Positions 43,510 through 51,042 of a stretch of DNA of 64,000 nucleotides are shown here, piece after piece; position 1 is the first letter of the stretch, and each line of letters opens with the position of its first letter. The stretch comes from an uncultured Bacteroidota bacterium (GTDB taxonomy: Bacteria; Bacteroidota; Bacteroidia; Bacteroidales; P3), in assembly GCA_902788805.1 (NCBI GenBank), contig CADALO010000008.1:48028-112027 (forward strand), given 5' to 3'. The position numbers and the translations under genes were made by a program. The notes under the pieces were generated by a model. That model worked only from the letters and a program-made list of their open reading frames with translations, was not told the DNA's origin and searched no databases.

Positions 43510-44115
43510 ATGGAAAAAGGCTACCTTAAAATAGACCAATACGATGAAAAGTGTGTCGCAGAGATGGCGAAGCACTATAAAGAGATAATACGTCTGCTGG
43601 GTGAGGACCCCGAGCGCGAGGGACTGATCAAGTCACCTGAACGCATTGCAAAGGCAATGCTTTATTTCACCAACGGCTACGACCTCGACCCCGAGGAGAT
43701 ACTGCGTTCGGCAATGTTCCACGAGGACTACAAGCAGATGGTCGTCGTCAAGGACATAGAGCTCTATTCGCTCTGCGAGCACCACCTTGTGCCTTTTGTC
43801 GGCAAAGCCCACGTGGCCTATATTCCCAACGGCACCATCGTGGGACTGAGCAAGATACCGCGCGTGGTCGATGCCTACGCCCGTCGTATGCAGGTGCAGG
43901 AGCGCCTCACTAAACAAATCAAGGACTGCATCCAGAACACCCTCAACCCACTGGGTGTGGCTGTCGTAATTGAGGCGCAGCATATGTGTATGTCGATGCG
44001 AGGTGTGCAGAAGCAGAACTCGGTGACAACCACCAGCGACTTCACCGGAGCTTTTATGAAGGACCCCAAGACCCGCGAGGAGTTTATGCACATCATCGGT
44101 GTCGACCTGCACTAA
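43510..44115 (+). CDS. folE: GTP cyclohydrolase I
   Basis: FolE converts GTP to 7,8-dihydroneopterin triphosphate, the first step of folate synthesis, in a homodecamer. The 201-residue protein has the zinc ligands C89 and H92 in [11 protein letters not shown] and C160 in [12 protein letters not shown], the family signature. [21 protein letters not shown] is intact. The start ATG at 43510 is directly preceded by an 8-bp tandem repeat. A strong hairpin terminator follows. Confidence 0.97.
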   Translation: MEKGYLKIDQYDEKCVAEMAKHYKEIIRLLGEDPEREGLIKSPERIAKAMLYFTNGYDLDPEEILRSAMFHEDYKQMVVVKDIELYSLCEHHLVPFVGKAHVAYIPNGTIVGLSKIPRVVDAYARRMQVQERLTKQIKDCIQNTLNPLGVAVVIEAQHMCMSMRGVQKQNSVTTTSDFTGAFMKDPKTREEFMHIIGVDLH

Positions 44116-44117
44116 AC

Positions 44118-44185
44118 AAAGACGTAAACGAAAACCAAAACTGTGCCAGCCAGCTTTAGTTTTCGTCTTCGTTTTCGTTTTTTTT
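44118..44185 (+). terminator. Heptamer-type hairpin terminator after folE
   Basis: AAACGAAAACCAAAACT (about 44126-44142) pairs imperfectly with AGTTTTCGTCTTCGTTTTCG, and a run of T follows. The apical loop carries CAGCCAGCTTT, an 11-base string also found at the same place in the rlmI inverted repeat, so this terminator is a relative of a family F element. Confidence 0.8.
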
Positions 44186-44248
44186 TGGGTTTTGTAAAAA
44201 TCACAAAAAAAATGTTACATATCTAAATAGATCGAAAACAATTATTTT

Positions 44249-46150
44249 ATGAAAAAATCATTTTTATTTCTGATTCTTATGCTGCCATTGTTGGCGATGG
44301 CACAAAACAAACCGTTGACCCAAAAGCAGAGCAAGGCTCACCTCAAAGCCCTGAAAGAGCTGAGCACAATTTACGAAATATATAACTATATAGGCAACGA
44401 CACCTATATTGCATATAAAAAAGGCGAAAACAGGCCCCGAGCTTGGCTTGTTAACACTGCAGGCAAGAAACTGCTTCCATTTGAATTTGACTATATTGAT
44501 ATTGTAGAAAGATGTAGCCTGTTGTCGCTTTTCAAAGACACACTAATTGGCTTTGCCGACCGCAGTGGCAACATTATTGTTCCATTAATATATGACAATT
44601 CTATATATGATGGTGAAGGACCAATATATGCAACAAGAGGGCATATTGTTGTCAGGAAAGATGGCAAATATGGTGTCATTGACACAACAGGCCGCGTCGT
44701 GGTTCCGTTGAAATATAGTGGTGACTATATGTTTTTAGATTACAGAGTGCCTTTCATCTATTTGGACAATTATTCCGATGGACAATACACAGAATACCTT
44801 ATCCGAAACAACGGCGACACCGTCATAATTGCTGAAGATGTCTATTATTTGTCAGACGGAATAATCAGAGTCCGTAAGGACAATCTTTATGGCCTGTACG
44901 ACACGACAGGGCGTGAAATCGTAAAATGCCAATATGATGTTTTTAATAGCATCCCAAATAATGGGTTGTATTCGGTGAGAAAAGGCGGCCATTGGAAACT
45001 CATAGACCTTAAAGGGAAAGAGCATTTTACCACGGCATTGAGTAAAATCGACGACAGTTGCTTTGTTCGATACAGCACGTCGGGTCTGATTTTCCACTAC
45101 AGCAACAGTAACAGTATGTGCGGAGCTATTGACACCAACGGACGCACTGTCATAGCGCCCGATTCCAATTACACTTATGTTTTTTACGACGACAGCAAAC
45201 GTATAGTTATGACAGACGAGGAAGATTATAACGCTTATGTATTTGACATTAAAGGCAATCTGCTTGACAGTTATTCTTACATAGACGATTTCTGTTGCGA
45301 AGAACCCTTGTCAAAATATATAACAGTAAAAAAGAATGGCCTATACGGTCTTGTGGATAGCTGCTGGAACCTCGTGATGCCATTCAAATTCAAGAATGAA
45401 TTGTCGGCTGTGGACAACAACCATTTTCTTACAGACCTCGGCGACGGCATAAAAGGCCTTGTCGATCTCAATGGCAAAATACTTTTCAAGGTGCCTTTTG
45501 ATTGGATTATTTCTCACGGCAATGGTATATATAGTGGTAATTCCTACGACAGCAAAGATCGCAAAAAAATCGTCGGTTTTGCTGACATATATGGCAACAC
45601 CACACTCACCAAGGAGGAATATGCCACAATGCAGCGTTGGAACAAACAGCGCGAGGAGGATGAACGCATAGCCGCCGAGAAACGCAAGGCCCAAGCCGAA
45701 AACAAATCAACAACTCAACAAATCAACAAATCAACCACAATAACCTTTGACGGTGAAGAGGAAGTCTTTGTCGTCGTCGAAGAGCCGCCACGTTTTCCAG
45801 GTGGCGACAGCGCGCTTTATATGTACCTCTGTATGAACCTCAGCTATCCCGATGCCGCCCGCGAAAACAAAATAGAAGGAATGGTTGTTGTCTTATTTGT
45901 TGTTGAGAAAGACGGCTCGGTCAGCAATGTCCGTGTTCTGCGCGACATCGGCGGCGGATGCGGCGAGGCAGCCGTCGAGGTTGTCAAGAATATGCCACGG
46001 TGGGAGCCCGGACGTCAGGCCGGCAAAGCGATACGTACACAGTTCAGCCTGCCACTGAAATTCGAGCTTAAAAACTACGACTCTACAAACGGTATGTCGC
46101 AAGAAGAGAAATGCAAATTCCTGCTTAACCAAAGGGGCTTCATAAAATAA
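44249..46150 (+). CDS. Secreted WG-repeat protein with a TonB C-terminal domain
   Basis: The 633-residue protein has a signal peptide ending at LLAMAQ (residue 19) and the opening PLTQKQSKAHLKALKEL shared with the WG lipoprotein at 34032. WG-type repeats fill about 60-470 (IGFADRSGNIIVPLIYD, YGVIDTTGRVVVPLKY, YGLYDTTGREIVKCQYD, YGLVDSCWNLVMPFKF). After a basic helix comes a linker coded by the 8-bp family D repeat (STTQQINKSTT, about 487-497). A TonB_C domain closes the protein: PPRFPGGDSALYMYLCMNLS, VVLFVVEKDGSVSNVRVLRD, MPRWEPGRQAGKAIR. That domain normally contacts TonB-box proteins or the cell wall in the periplasm. Confidence 0.85.
   Translation: MKKSFLFLILMLPLLAMAQNKPLTQKQSKAHLKALKELSTIYEIYNYIGNDTYIAYKKGENRPRAWLVNTAGKKLLPFEFDYIDIVERCSLLSLFKDTLIGFADRSGNIIVPLIYDNSIYDGEGPIYATRGHIVVRKDGKYGVIDTTGRVVVPLKYSGDYMFLDYRVPFIYLDNYSDGQYTEYLIRNNGDTVIIAEDVYYLSDGIIRVRKDNLYGLYDTTGREIVKCQYDVFNSIPNNGLYSVRKGGHWKLIDLKGKEHFTTALSKIDDSCFVRYSTSGLIFHYSNSNSMCGAIDTNGRTVIAPDSNYTYVFYDDSKRIVMTDEEDYNAYVFDIKGNLLDSYSYIDDFCCEEPLSKYITVKKNGLYGLVDSCWNLVMPFKFKNELSAVDNNHFLTDLGDGIKGLVDLNGKILFKVPFDWIISHGNGIYSGNSYDSKDRKKIVGFADIYGNTTLTKEEYATMQRWNKQREEDERIAAEKRKAQAENKSTTQQINKSTTITFDGEEEVFVVVEEPPRFPGGDSALYMYLCMNLSYPDAARENKIEGMVVVLFVVEKDGSVSNVRVLRDIGGGCGEAAVEVVKNMPRWEPGRQAGKAIRTQFSLPLKFELKNYDSTNGMSQEEKCKFLLNQRGFIK
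45704..45736 (+). repeat. Family D 8-bp repeat inside the WG-TonB gene
   Basis: AAATCAACAACTCAACAAAT plus CAACAAATCAACC: four units of the same octamer family as at 3688 and 43479. It codes the linker between the WG region and the TonB domain, and the frame is preserved. Confidence 0.85.
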
Positions 46151-46170
46151 CTATGATATTGTTTGTATTG

Positions 46171-46292
46171 CCCTCCAACCCTAAAACCCTCCAACCCTCC
46201 AACCCTTTAAACCCTTTATAACCTTTCAAGCGAAGCGACCCCTTTGTATCAACAAATGAACGTATCAACAAATCAATACCTCAACAAATCAA
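46171..46292 (+). repeat. Family E then family D repeats running into a coding start
   Basis: Family E units (CCCTCCAACCCT, CCTTTAAACCC) at 46171-46230, then CAAGCGAAGCGACCCC (46227-46242; reverse complement contains TCGCTTCGC-type sequence as at 41270), then family D units from 46248. The last units code the start of the signal peptide of the next gene (NVSTNQYLNKSTF). Confidence 0.8.
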
Positions 46293-46945
46293 CATTTCTT
46301 TTGTTGCTCTTGTTCTTGGCCTCCAATATTGCAATGGCGCAGTTGCCGAAACCCTACGCGTCGCCAAATACGAAGCCTATCGTAGTGACCGAATTGATTA
46401 AGACCGACCAATTTGCACAGAAACAGTTCGCAAACAAGCGCGACAGCGCGGATTATTACCGTTTCAGCATTGACGAGCACACCTATTTCCATCGTTGCAA
46501 CGCCGACACGCAACTGGTTGGATATGTGCTTGTCCCTACGGAATTTGATTCTCTTTTTATGAAGGGCCGAATCAACAACTATGGCAACCCCTATGAAGGT
46601 TGGACTGGCAAAAAACGGCACGATTTTGACTACGGGCGTTTCAAACAGGATATCACCCTCGAGGATGTCCGGCGGGCCGAAAATGCCCTCGCTGCCGCTG
46701 TCAACGGCCAATATGATTTCAAATCCATCCGCAAGCGCTATAAGGATTATGGCCGCCAGTATGTTTTCTTCTACGACGAGAACGACCAGCTCTGCGTCCT
46801 CATTAACTGCAGCTGCGAGAAGTACGACTGGCTTTTCTCACACCGCTACTGTAGTGTCCGCGACGGTGGCGACTGCTACTGGCGGATGGTTATCAACCTC
46901 GAAACAGGCAAAACGCTTTCTGTCTCTGTCAACGGCGAAGGCTGA
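46256..46945 (+). CDS. Secreted protein of unknown function whose N-terminus is repeat-derived
   Basis: The start is placed at the ATG at 46256; a TTG at 46244 is possible but adds only repeat. The 229-residue product has an N-region coded by the octamer repeat, then a hydrophobic core (LLLLLFLASNIAMAQ), giving a signal peptide ending near residue 29. The mature part has no known motif; it contains YYRFSIDEHTYFHRC, WTGKKRHDFDYGRF and a cysteine-rich VLINCSCEKYDWLF. It is 93 bases downstream of the WG-TonB gene and may share its transcript. It converges on uvrC, with 2 bases between. Confidence 0.7.
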   Translation: MNVSTNQYLNKSTFLLLLLFLASNIAMAQLPKPYASPNTKPIVVTELIKTDQFAQKQFANKRDSADYYRFSIDEHTYFHRCNADTQLVGYVLVPTEFDSLFMKGRINNYGNPYEGWTGKKRHDFDYGRFKQDITLEDVRRAENALAAAVNGQYDFKSIRKRYKDYGRQYVFFYDENDQLCVLINCSCEKYDWLFSHRYCSVRDGGDCYWRMVINLETGKTLSVSVNGEG

Positions 46946-46947
46946 TT

Positions 46948-48801
46948 TTATTCTTTTGTTTTAAAGTATTCCCATACCAGTCGTGCTTTGGCAGGGCCGA
47001 TAGCCTTGGCAAGGTCGTCAAGCGTCTGGAGCCGGACCTCTTTCACTGACCCGAAACGCAGCAGCAAATCGCGCGCCGTCTTCTCCCCTATTCCAGGGAT
47101 GTCGGTAAGCTGTGTCTTGAAGGTCCCTTTGCTGCGTTTGTCGCGATGGAATGTTATGGCAAAACGGTGCACCTCGTTCTGTATCTGCTCCAATAGGTGG
47201 AACAGCTGGTCGGTGGGCTTCAGCCCAACAATGCGTATCTCGTTCTGCTCGTCAAAGCACAGCAACTCATTGGTGCGGTGACGGTCGTCCTTCGCCAAGC
47301 CGGCAATGGGTATGTCGAGGTGCAAATCTTCTTGTATCACCTTGCGTGCAACCTCCATCTGCCCTGCCCCGCCGTCGACGATTAGCAGGTCTGGCAGCTC
47401 CTTGCCTTCGTCCGAAAGCCGACGATAGCGGCGGCTGATGACCTCGGCCATCGATGCATAGTCGTCGGGGCCCTCCACGGTCTTTATGTTGAATTTGCGG
47501 TATTCGCCGCGGTTGGGCTTGCCGTTGGTGAAACGCACCATTGCCGCCACTGGGTAAGCCCCTTGGATATTGGAGTTGTCGAAACACTCAATGTGCACAG
47601 GCACGCGCTTCAGGTGCAGCTCCTTCTGCAGACGTTCCATAAGCTGGCTGCGGCCGTCGTCGGGATTGACCAGCAGCCGCTGGTGTACGCACTGGTGCTG
47701 ATGGGCACGTACATTCCGTTCGCTCAGCTCCAACAGTTGCTTGCGGTCGCCGCGTGTAGGCACTGTCTGCTTCAGATAGTCGGCCGGAATCTCCTCAACC
47801 TTGAATGGCACTATAGCCTCTGTTGCAGTACTTTCTGTCTGCTCGTGCAATGCCGGAATAATTGTTGCCAGTATCTCGGCGTCACTCTCCTCCAGCTGTT
47901 TCTTGACCTCTGTGCTGAACGAGTAGATAATGCTGCCGTTCTTGATACGCATCATATTGATATAGGCATACTTGGAGTCGGATAAAATAGAGAATACATC
48001 AACATCCCTCACATTGGTGTTGACCACCGTCGACTTGTATTGATACTCTTCAAGCAGGCGTATCTTGCGCCTCATCACCTCGGCTTCCTCAAAACGCAGC
48101 TGGTCGGCAAGCGTCATCATCTCCTTCTTCATAGCATCCAGAATCTCACCGAAGTCGCCACGCAGAATCTTGCGTATGCGGCTGAAGGTCTCGCGGTATT
48201 CCTCATAGCTCTCCGCCCCCACGCAGGGTGCCTTGCATAGCCCTATCTGATGGTTCATACAAGGACGGTCGCCACCCACAACCACTTGGCGTTCAGCGTC
48301 CCAACGCAGCTTCTTCTTGCAGTTGCGATAGCAGAACAGCTTGCGTATAATATCCTGAAGCTCACGCAGTATGCGCTGGTTGGGATAAGGCCCGAAGAAC
48401 TGCCCTTTGATGCGCGAACGATCACGCGTAAAGAGCAGCTGCGGATAATCCTCGTCGGTGATGCAGAGATAGGGGTAGGTCTTGTCGTCCTTCAGCATAC
48501 TGTTGTAGCGCGGCTGATACTGCTTAATGAGGTTATTCTCAAGCAGCAGGGCGTCGACCTCCGACGCAACCACAGTGGTGCGCAGGTCATAGATGTGGCG
48601 CACCAGCATCTTTATCTTCGAGCTGTGGTCGTCATAACGGTTGAAATATGAACTGACTCGTCGCTGCAGGTTGCGTGCCTTGCCGACATAAATCACCGTA
48701 CCCGACTCGTCAAGGTATTGGTATACTCCTGGCGTTTCGGGTATGGTCTTGAGCTTAAGCTTGATACGCCCAATGTTCTTGTTAATCGACTCGTCAATCA
48801 A
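46948..48801 (-). CDS. uvrC: Excinuclease ABC subunit C
   Basis: UvrC makes both cuts around bulky DNA lesions in nucleotide excision repair. The 617-residue protein has the N-terminal GIY-YIG nuclease (PGVYQYLDESGTVIYVGKA, about 24-42), a UVR domain (EEAEVMRRKIRLLEEY), a cysteine cluster in between (RKLFCYRNCKKKL, CMNHQIGLCKAPC), the RNase H-like C-terminal nuclease (VHIECFDNSNIQGAYPVAAM, LLIVDGGAGQ) and helix-hairpin-helix repeats at the end (IPGIGEKTARDLLLRF). It is the last gene of the FKBP-asd-gldH-uvrC run, with a 4-base gap to the gene before it. Confidence 0.96.
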   Translation of the reverse strand: MIDESINKNIGRIKLKLKTIPETPGVYQYLDESGTVIYVGKARNLQRRVSSYFNRYDDHSSKIKMLVRHIYDLRTTVVASEVDALLLENNLIKQYQPRYNSMLKDDKTYPYLCITDEDYPQLLFTRDRSRIKGQFFGPYPNQRILRELQDIIRKLFCYRNCKKKLRWDAERQVVVGGDRPCMNHQIGLCKAPCVGAESYEEYRETFSRIRKILRGDFGEILDAMKKEMMTLADQLRFEEAEVMRRKIRLLEEYQYKSTVVNTNVRDVDVFSILSDSKYAYINMMRIKNGSIIYSFSTEVKKQLEESDAEILATIIPALHEQTESTATEAIVPFKVEEIPADYLKQTVPTRGDRKQLLELSERNVRAHQHQCVHQRLLVNPDDGRSQLMERLQKELHLKRVPVHIECFDNSNIQGAYPVAAMVRFTNGKPNRGEYRKFNIKTVEGPDDYASMAEVISRRYRRLSDEGKELPDLLIVDGGAGQMEVARKVIQEDLHLDIPIAGLAKDDRHRTNELLCFDEQNEIRIVGLKPTDQLFHLLEQIQNEVHRFAITFHRDKRSKGTFKTQLTDIPGIGEKTARDLLLRFGSVKEVRLQTLDDLAKAIGPAKARLVWEYFKTKE

Positions 48802-48805
48802 AGGC

Positions 48806-49270
48806 TCAGAATCTTTCTATCTTCAGGTTCAGGCTCGTCACACCCTCAATCTCATATTTGTTGGTACGGTGTCTGAGACGGTAGGTGTAGTCGCCTTTCT
48901 TGTTGTATATCCTGTAGCGGTCGAGGGTGTCGCTCACCGTGCAGTATTGCCCAACGGTGCTGCCGCGCAGTGCACCCTTGCGGTCGCGGAGGCGAATGTT
49001 GGGTGTGAAGTTGTGCAGCTCGGTGCTGTCAATATAGAAGTCGACCAACAGTGGCAATATGTCGCCCGTAATCATCGTCGTGTCATAACGCAGGGTGGCC
49101 GTAATGACATAGCCGTCGCTGGTATTGTCCACCTTGACGCTGTACATCTCGGGTTCAAAGCGCAGCCATTTGTTGTTGCTGAACTGATGCGTCTCGTCGA
49201 CAAGCACTTTCTTGCCGCACGAGGCTAATGTCAATGTAACGGCAAGCAACAGAAACAGTTTTCTCATCAC
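48806..49270 (-). CDS. gldH: GldH-like gliding-motility lipoprotein
   Basis: A 154-residue lipoprotein with cysteine at position 18 (LTLASCGK). The body fits the GldH family: WLRFEPEMYSVKVDNTSDGY, LPLLVDFYIDSTELHNFT, then a TYRLRHRTNKYEIEGVTSLNLKIE end. GldH was found as a lipoprotein needed for gliding in Flavobacterium, and homologues are also present in non-gliding Bacteroidales, where their role is unclear. It is located between asd and uvrC in one run. A type IX secretion cargo gene lies 1.8 kb upstream, which is consistent with, but does not prove, a T9SS-related role. Confidence 0.6.
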   Translation of the reverse strand: MMRKLFLLLAVTLTLASCGKKVLVDETHQFSNNKWLRFEPEMYSVKVDNTSDGYVITATLRYDTTMITGDILPLLVDFYIDSTELHNFTPNIRLRDRKGALRGSTVGQYCTVSDTLDRYRIYNKKGDYTYRLRHRTNKYEIEGVTSLNLKIERF

Positions 49271-49289
49271 ACTAATCTATATTCATTAA

Positions 49290-50333
49290 TTATAAACCTC
49301 TATTCAAAAGCGCCTCCATTATCTGGATGGCGTTGGTGGCGGCTCCCTTGCGCAGATTGTCGGCCACTACCCACAGGTTCAGCGTCTTGGGCTGCGACAG
49401 GTCGCGGCGCACACGCCCCACAAACACCTCGTCGCGGTCCTCGCTCATCACTGGCATCGGATACTGCACACGCGACGGGTCGTCGTAGAGCACCACTCCG
49501 GGAGTTGTGGCGATGATGCGGCGTGCCTCGTCGATGTCGAACTCGTTATGGAACTCTACGTTCACAGCCTCGCTGTGGCCGCCCACAACGGGCACACGGG
49601 CAACGGTGGCGGTCACAGCGATGCCGGGATCGCCCAGAATCTTGCGTGTCTCATCCACCAGTTTCTGCTCCTCGGTGGTATAGCCGTCGGCCTGGAAGTC
49701 GCCGCCGTGCGGAAACAGGTTGCGGAATATCTGGTAGGGATAGGCCTGACTGTGTGGTCCCATAGCGTCGAGCTGTGTAGGCACCTCACGGCCTTCCTTC
49801 ACCACCTGCGCGGCGTGCCAAGCCTCCTCCTCCTGCAACTGACGGACAGCCTTGATGCCGGTGCCGGTGATAGACTGATAGGTGCTGATGACCAAGCGCT
49901 TGATGCGATACTGGCGGTGCAGGCCCGACAAGGCCAGCACCATCTGGATGGTGCTGCAGTTGGGGTTGGCAATGATGCGGTCGTCGGCGCGGACGGCATC
50001 GATATTGATTTCTGGAACCACAAGCGGCTTGTCGACATCCTTGCGCCACGCCGACGAGTTGTCGATGACCGTGGTGCCGGCGGCGGCAAAGAGCGGCGCA
50101 TACTGGCGCGATGCCGCGGCGCCTGCCGAGAAGATTGCAAAATCGGGACGCATAGCTATGGCGTCGTCTACCGACACCACCGTCAGTTCGCGGTCGGCGA
50201 AGGGTATGCGCTTGCCTACCGACTTGGGCGATGCGGCGGCCACAATCTCGTTGCCGGCAAAGCCTCGTTCGGCCAGCACCTTGAGCATAACGCCGCCCAC
50301 AAGTCCCGTAGCACCTACAACAGCTATTTTCAT
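49290..50333 (-). CDS. asd: Aspartate-semialdehyde dehydrogenase
   Basis: Asd reduces aspartyl phosphate to aspartate semialdehyde with NADPH, the branch point to lysine, diaminopimelate, threonine and methionine. The start is the ATG at 50333 (347 residues), 1 base after the FKBP stop; an upstream ATG at 50342 would add only three residues. The NADP motif is VVGATGLVGGVML, the catalytic cysteine is C126 in IANPNCSTIQM, and the HSEAVNVEF block carries the substrate-binding histidine. Confidence 0.96.
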   Translation of the reverse strand: MKIAVVGATGLVGGVMLKVLAERGFAGNEIVAAASPKSVGKRIPFADRELTVVSVDDAIAMRPDFAIFSAGAAASRQYAPLFAAAGTTVIDNSSAWRKDVDKPLVVPEINIDAVRADDRIIANPNCSTIQMVLALSGLHRQYRIKRLVISTYQSITGTGIKAVRQLQEEEAWHAAQVVKEGREVPTQLDAMGPHSQAYPYQIFRNLFPHGGDFQADGYTTEEQKLVDETRKILGDPGIAVTATVARVPVVGGHSEAVNVEFHNEFDIDEARRIIATTPGVVLYDDPSRVQYPMPVMSEDRDEVFVGRVRRDLSQPKTLNLWVVADNLRKGAATNAIQIMEALLNRGL

Positions 50334-50334
50334 A

Positions 50335-50943
50335 TTATACAATTGCTAACAGTTCAACGGTGAAAATCAGTGCCGAATAAGGCGGTATCGACGCACCGGC
50401 GCCACGTTCGCCATAGCCGAGCTGATAAGGGATATAGAATTTGTATTTGGCTCCCACCTTCATCATCTGCACACCCTCGGTCCAGCCGGCAATCACCTGG
50501 CGCAAACCGAACTCGGCGGGCTGGTTGCGGCGATAGGACGAGTCGAACACTGTGCCGTCTATCAGTGTGCCCTCATAGTGGCAGCGCACCGTGTCGTCGG
50601 CAGTGGGGCGCGGACCCGAGCCTTCGCTTAGAATCTCATACTGCAGTCCGCTGCGGGTGCAGAACACACCCTCGCGTTTGGCGTTCTCGGCCAGGAACTG
50701 CTCGCCGGCGCCCTTGGCGGCCTTACCCTTCTCGGCGGCCTCGGCCTGCTGCAGGGCCTCCATCTCGCTGAAGAAACGCTCCAGAATCTGATGGGCCTCC
50801 TCATTCGACATCTGGGGTGCCTTGCCAGCGAACAAATCGCGGATGGCGGCGGCAAAATCATCAATGTTTAGGCTTGTCTCAAGCCCCATATCAAGCAGTT
50901 GGTGGCCGATGTTGTGGCCAAGAGCATAACTTAATTTATCCAT
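50335..50943 (-). CDS. FKBP-type peptidyl-prolyl cis-trans isomerase
   Basis: A 202-residue protein with an N-terminal helical dimerisation part (YALGHNIGHQLLDMGLETSL, like FkpA/FklB) and a C-terminal FKBP domain (about 105-202). The FKBP marks are VRCHYEGTLIDGTVFDSSY, GWTEGVQMMKVGAKYKFYIP and YGERGAGASIPPYSALIFTVELL. It speeds proline isomerisation and may act as a chaperone. No signal peptide is visible, so it is probably cytoplasmic. It heads the FKBP-asd-gldH-uvrC run, and a promoter at 50987-51017 fits. Confidence 0.93.
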   Translation of the reverse strand: MDKLSYALGHNIGHQLLDMGLETSLNIDDFAAAIRDLFAGKAPQMSNEEAHQILERFFSEMEALQQAEAAEKGKAAKGAGEQFLAENAKREGVFCTRSGLQYEILSEGSGPRPTADDTVRCHYEGTLIDGTVFDSSYRRNQPAEFGLRQVIAGWTEGVQMMKVGAKYKFYIPYQLGYGERGAGASIPPYSALIFTVELLAIV

Positions 50944-50986
50944 ATTCAGTTAATTATTCGTGTTATACATATAGTTTTACAAACTG

Positions 50987-51017
50987 CAAAAATAGCAAAA
51001 CATTTGCATTCGGGCAA
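50987..51017 (-). promoter_or_regulatory. Promoter of the FKBP-asd-gldH-uvrC run
   Basis: On the minus strand TTG (51017-51015), 20 bases, TATTTTTG (50994-50987). The leader is about 40 bases. Confidence 0.65.
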
Positions 51018-51042
51018 GACACTGCTTTATTTTCGTCTGCCC

